A stretch of DNA of 64,000 nucleotides from Micropterus salmoides (taxonomy: Eukaryota > Chordata > Actinopteri > Centrarchiformes > Centrarchidae), in contig NW_024041039.1 in the NCBI RefSeq assembly GCF_014851395.1, forward strand, positions 1,994,360-2,058,359, in the 5' to 3' direction. The number at the start of each line of letters is the position of its first letter. Position 1 is the first letter of the stretch. Position numbers and translations under genes: made by a program. The notes beneath the pieces were generated by a model. The model saw nothing but the letters and a program-made list of their open reading frames with translations, did not search any database and was not told the origin of the DNA. Positions 60,432-64,000 of this stretch are shown piece by piece.

Positions 60432-63134
60432 TCAATTTGTTTTTTTTACAGCAGACATTTTCTCCATGCTAATGTGATCTATAAGGTGATTCCGATATTG
60501 GGTGATACTTATATTCTTTTTGGCCTTCCAGTTCATGAGGATAGTTTTCTTGGCGATGCATAAGGCAGTGAGAAGCATGTATGATGTGTCAACCTCTATA
60601 CTAATGTCACTTAGGTCCCCCAGCACGCAGAGTGATGGGGAAACTGGGACGGGGTAACTTAGCCATATCGATAGGTCTTCACATATCTTCTGCCAGAACT
60701 TTTGAACAGGTGTACATTGCCACATAGCATGCATGTAACTATCAGATATGTTACCTGAGCAGTTCCGGCAGATGTTTGACTGCATAAGACCCATTCTGAA
60801 CATCCTTTGTCCAGTATAGTGTGTTCTATGGAGAGTTTTATACTGTATAAGTTGTAGATTGGGATTTGTAGTCATTCTAAAGGTATTTAAACATATCTGC
60901 ATCCAAAAGTTTTGGTCTGGACTAATGGATAGATCTGTTTCCCATTTTAAGAATGGGAGAGAGATTGAACTATCTGTTTTTAACAGTAACATGTATACTT
61001 TTGATAACAGTTTTGGAGGCGAGAGTTTAAGAAAGTCTGTTATCATTGGAGGTAAATCTAAGTCCATTATTTTATCCTTAAATCTAGCCTGAATTATGGA
61101 TTTAAACTGTTGAAATTCCAGAAATCTATTATGGCTAATTCCATATTGTGCCACTAGATCCTGGAATGGAATAAAGTTACTGCCTTGCATTACATGCTCT
61201 AGATGTCTTATCCCTTTGTCATACCACAGTGGGGAATTTAGTGTTTTCTTATTTTGCAGGATGTCAGGATTATTCCAGATTGGGGTAAATCTGCATGGGA
61301 TAGGTGAAGACCCAGATATTTTGAGAAGTTCCCACCAAGCTGCCAAGGAAGTGCTTATGTTAATGCTTTTAAAGCAGGTATGACGTTTGATGCTGGAACT
61401 GATGAATGGCATATCGGAAATTTTAATTTCATTACAGAAGGTTTGTTCTATGTCCATCCATGAGTGGTCCAGGGGGCTCTGATTGATCCATTTTGAGATA
61501 TATTGTAGTCTATTAGACAGGAAGTAATGATAAAAATTTGGCAGTTCTAAACCACCACAGTCTTTTGCTTTTTGCATAGTTTTTAGACTGATTCGTGGGG
61601 GTTTATTTTTCCACAAAAATTTTGAGATGTTTGAGTCCAGTGATTTAAACCAGACAGCAGAGGGTTTGGTGGGTAACATTGAAAACAGATAATTGATTTT
61701 AGGTAGGACCATCATTTTTATGGTGGAGACTCTTCCCATGAGTGATATAGGTAATGATGTCCACCGTACAAGGTCATCCTCTATAGATTTAAGTAAAGGC
61801 GTGTAGTTTAGCCATGTCAGTTCTGACAGCCTGGAGGAAATATTGACACCCAGATATTTAATATTCCCAGACTTTAGCGGTGTGGTAGATATACTCTGGA
61901 AATCACACTTTACAGGTAAAACTATGGATTTACTCCAGTTAATGGAGTAGTCTGAGATGGATGAGAATTTATCTATAAGTGTGATTGTCTCAGAAAGAGA
62001 AGTTTGTGAGTTTAGGAGGAAAAGTAATACATCATCTGCATAAAGGCTTATCTTATGGTGTATATTTTCTGTTTGAATTCCTTTAATATTATTATTTTGT
62101 CTGATCGCAGCTGCTAGTGGTTCTATAAAAATAGCAAATAGCGAGGGAGAGAGTGGGCAACCCTGCCTGGTACCCCTCTGGAGACTAAAGCATGGAGAAG
62201 TATGATCATTTGTTTTGACAGAAGCTCTTGGGGAACTGTATAAGATTTTAATCCAATCTATGAAAGAGTTTCCAAATCCAAATTTATATAAAGTAGCGAA
62301 TAGAAATTTCCAATTTACTCTGTCAAATGCTTTCTCTGCATCTAAAGAAACAACTATAGTTTCCAGGTTATGAATAGTGGCATAGTCTATTACGTTAAGT
62401 AGCCTGCGTGTATTGTTGGTGGAGTGCCTACCCTTAATAAATCCTGTTTGGTCAGAGTGTATTATACCAGGAGTGACCTTCTCTAGCCTTCTTGCTAGGG
62501 TTTTGCAGATGATTTTAAGATCTGCGTTAATAAGTGATATTGGGCGATAACTGGACGGGAGTGTGGGGTCTTTGTCTGGTTTAAGGAGCAGGCTGATATT
62601 AGCAGAATTCATTGTTGGAGGCAACATGCAAGTACCCCTAATTTGCATAACCATCCTATAGAATGTGGGCGCAAGTATTTCCCAGAATTCCTTATAGAGT
62701 TCAGCGGGAAAACCATCTGGCCCAGGGGCTTTATTATTCGGCATATGTAAGAGAGCTTCCTGGAGTTCAGCCATTGAAACAGGTGAATCCAGAGCCCTGA
62801 TCTGTTCATCATCTAACCTTGGCAAATCTATATTGTTCAGAAATGCATCGATGTTAGAGCTAGATGGGTCAATTTGTGATGTATATAAGTTTTTATAATA
62901 ATCTCTGAATGCATTGTTGATTTCTTCTGGGTTATAAGTCAGATTCCCAGCTGAGTCCTTTAAGGAAGAAATAGTTATTTTTTCTTTATTCAATTTCAAT
63001 TGGCTGGCTAAGAATCTGCCGGATCTATTGCCATGTTCAAAGTTCTCCAAGCGTAGTCTTTGCAACTGAAATTGGGTCTTTTTATTAATAATTTCATTTA
63101 ATTCAAGTTTTGATTTTCTCAGATCATTCAGCAT
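60432..63134 (-). CDS. LINE ORF2: reverse transcriptase, 900 residues open
   Basis: An uninterrupted frame. It starts within the linker after the endonuclease (LNDLRKSKLELNEIINKKTQ). RT motifs in order: MPNNKAPGPDGFPAELYKEF, SYRPISLINADLKIICKTLA, HSDQTGFIKGRHSTNNTRRL, VVSLDAEKAFDRVNWKFLFA, GTRQGCPLSPSLFAIFIEPL and the catalytic KISLYADDVLLFL. Then come the thumb and a C-terminal region with LSYPVPVSPSLCVLGDLSDI and a Cys/His group (CRNCSGNISDSYMHAMWQC, C-x2-C...H-x3-C type). All catalytic residues are present, so this copy is recent. Upstream coding (EQKIKTLETTLAASPQEH) is open in the same frame to about 63200, so the Met at 63134 is not the true start. Confidence 0.85.
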   Translation of the reverse strand: MLNDLRKSKLELNEIINKKTQFQLQRLRLENFEHGNRSGRFLASQLKLNKEKITISSLKDSAGNLTYNPEEINNAFRDYYKNLYTSQIDPSSSNIDAFLNNIDLPRLDDEQIRALDSPVSMAELQEALLHMPNNKAPGPDGFPAELYKEFWEILAPTFYRMVMQIRGTCMLPPTMNSANISLLLKPDKDPTLPSSYRPISLINADLKIICKTLARRLEKVTPGIIHSDQTGFIKGRHSTNNTRRLLNVIDYATIHNLETIVVSLDAEKAFDRVNWKFLFATLYKFGFGNSFIDWIKILYSSPRASVKTNDHTSPCFSLQRGTRQGCPLSPSLFAIFIEPLAAAIRQNNNIKGIQTENIHHKISLYADDVLLFLLNSQTSLSETITLIDKFSSISDYSINWSKSIVLPVKCDFQSISTTPLKSGNIKYLGVNISSRLSELTWLNYTPLLKSIEDDLVRWTSLPISLMGRVSTIKMMVLPKINYLFSMLPTKPSAVWFKSLDSNISKFLWKNKPPRISLKTMQKAKDCGGLELPNFYHYFLSNRLQYISKWINQSPLDHSWMDIEQTFCNEIKISDMPFISSSIKRHTCFKSINISTSLAAWWELLKISGSSPIPCRFTPIWNNPDILQNKKTLNSPLWYDKGIRHLEHVMQGSNFIPFQDLVAQYGISHNRFLEFQQFKSIIQARFKDKIMDLDLPPMITDFLKLSPPKLLSKVYMLLLKTDSSISLPFLKWETDLSISPDQNFWMQICLNTFRMTTNPNLQLIQYKTLHRTHYTGQRMFRMGLMQSNICRNCSGNISDSYMHAMWQCTPVQKFWQKICEDLSIWLSYPVPVSPSLCVLGDLSDISIEVDTSYMLLTALCIAKKTILMNWKAKKNISITQYRNHLIDHISMEKMSAVKKTN

Positions 63135-63187
63135 GTGTTCCTGTGGGGAGGCAGCAAGGGTAGTTTCTAATGTTTTTATTTTTTGTT

Positions 63188-63850
63188 CTAGCTGTAATTC
63201 ACAAGATCTCTCTTTCTTTTTTTGTATGATGAATAGGAGATTATTTTACCTCTCATGACTGCTTTTGCTGCCTCCCAAAGAAGACATGGCGAGGTTCCTG
63301 GCAGGTCATTAGTTTCCATATATATTGCCCACTCCTTTTTGAAGTAATTTATAAAATCTAGGTCTTTAAGCAATGATGCGTTAAATCTCCAACTTCTAGT
63401 TGGCTGTGTGACCCTTTTTTTAGTAAGAGTGATAGAAACCGGTGCATGATCACTGATAGTGATAGGGTGAATCTGAGTGTTGGAAATGTCTGTCATAATT
63501 GAGCTGCTAACCAAAAAATAGTCAAGGCGAGAAAATGAGTGGTGGACTGGTGAAAAGAAGGTATATTCTCTAAGAGTGGGGTGGTGAGAACGCCAAACAT
63601 CACAAAGACCAAAATCGCTCATGTATTGTTTAAGGATGTCTGTTGATTTCCAAATACGGTGACCACCTGCCGTACTGAGCCTGTCAACTGCTGGATTACA
63701 TACCATGTTGAAGTCCCCTCCTAATATAAGAGCTGTGTCTGAGTGAGCAGAGAGTGAGTTGAAGAAAGCATGAAAAAAGGAGGGGTCGTCAACATTTGGG
63801 CCATAGATGTTAGCAATGCATAAAGGAGTATTTTGAATCGAAATGTTAAC
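63188..63850 (-). CDS. LINE ORF2: endonuclease C-terminal half
   Basis: Continues upstream of the RT in a different frame. ANIYGPNVDDPSFFHAFF, ILGGDFNMVCNPAVDRL, SFSRLDYFLVSSSI and ISDHAPVSITLTKK are the Y-GPN, GGDFN, RLDY and SDH motifs of AP-type LINE endonucleases. The frame ends at 63188; one lost A in the A7 run near 63215 explains the change to the RT frame. A further frame break lies near 63850, and the N-terminal half of the domain is at the window edge (MINRKTHF region in another frame). Confidence 0.75.
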   Translation of the reverse strand, partial: VNISIQNTPLCIANIYGPNVDDPSFFHAFFNSLSAHSDTALILGGDFNMVCNPAVDRLSTAGGHRIWKSTDILKQYMSDFGLCDVWRSHHPTLREYTFFSPVHHSFSRLDYFLVSSSIMTDISNTQIHPITISDHAPVSITLTKKRVTQPTRSWRFNASLLKDLDFINYFKKEWAIYMETNDLPGTSPCLLWEAAKAVMRGKIISYSSYKKRKRDLVNYS

Positions 63851-64000
63851 AATAATGAATCGACCCTCTGGATCAATAGTAGTGTATTATGATTGAAGTG
63901 TGTTTTTCTATTTATCATAATGGTGACACCCCTTTGTTTTGAGTTATAACAGGCTGAGTACGAGTGAGGAAACTGTGGTGAGGTTAGTTTATCTGCTGTC

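Larger units (their letters stand above)
56228..64000 (-). mobile_element. Tx1/L1-type LINE, 5' end outside window
   Basis: The minus-strand element enters at the right edge with endonuclease sequence (about 63920-63190), has an almost intact RT ORF (63134-60432), then a 4.2-kb 3' region, and ends in a poly(A) tail (T run on plus strand at 56228-56255). Poly(A) and the RT type place it in the L1/Tx1 group rather than L2. ORF1 would be beyond 64000. Confidence 0.8.

Overview
The window looks like nuclear DNA of a ray-finned (probably percomorph) fish. It is dense in L2/CR1-type LINE pieces with typical teleost 3' tails, and also holds Penelope-like, Ty3/Gypsy and Tx1/L1-like elements, hAT and Harbinger MITEs, a tRNA-derived SINE, long CA and CT microsatellites, and spliced genes with GT-AG introns. 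No rRNA, intact tRNA, CRISPR or bacterial operon structure was seen.

The main content is a tandemly duplicated host locus. The clearest gene is a very large minus-strand gene (45876-54248) encoding a eukaryotic SecA-like ATPase of about 2,680 residues. In order it has: a possible N-myristoylation signal, a Cys-rich probable zinc module, a Lys/Glu/Arg-rich coiled coil, a first helical plus SecA-type unit whose ATPase motifs have decayed, a second unit with good Walker A, DEVDS and helicase-C motifs, two hydrophobic segments, and a C-terminal region with Cys and His motifs resembling an OTU protease in reversed order. It ends in a short last exon after a 321-bp intron. As given, the frame is broken about fifteen times by single-base indels, mostly losses in mononucleotide runs, so it is either a young pseudogene or an intact gene damaged by consensus errors. 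A small relative at 29112-29543 (143 aa) has two copies of the Cys-rich module and no motor. Its 5' and 3' flanks match those of the large gene. Its TATA promoter and non-coding first exon (about 30479-30566) have an orphan copy at about 8310-8560.

Layout: 1-8.3 kb, LINE and SINE debris and unassigned DNA. 8.3-9.8 kb, orphan promoter, hAT MITE, and the end of segmental repeat R (copy R0). 9.9-11.8 kb, LINE. 11.9-16.3 kb, R1. 17.9-25.3 kb, LINE endonuclease piece, Gypsy pol remnant, a longer LINE. 25.3-31 kb, duplicated spacer, MITE, 3' flank, small Cys-rich gene and its promoter. 31.2-34.7 kb, nearly complete LINE. 35.7-41.1 kb, R2. 41.1-45.1 kb, LINE tail, duplicated spacer, Harbinger MITE, duplicated 3' flank. 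45.9-54.3 kb, SecA-like gene. 54.3-56.2 kb, unassigned. 56.2-64 kb, Tx1/L1-like LINE entering from the right edge, with a 4.2-kb G-rich (sense-strand) 3' region. The order R - spacer - 3' flank - gene occurs twice (11.9-30.6 kb and 35.7-54.3 kb), which supports a tandem duplication followed by independent insertions and by loss or gain of the motor part of the gene.
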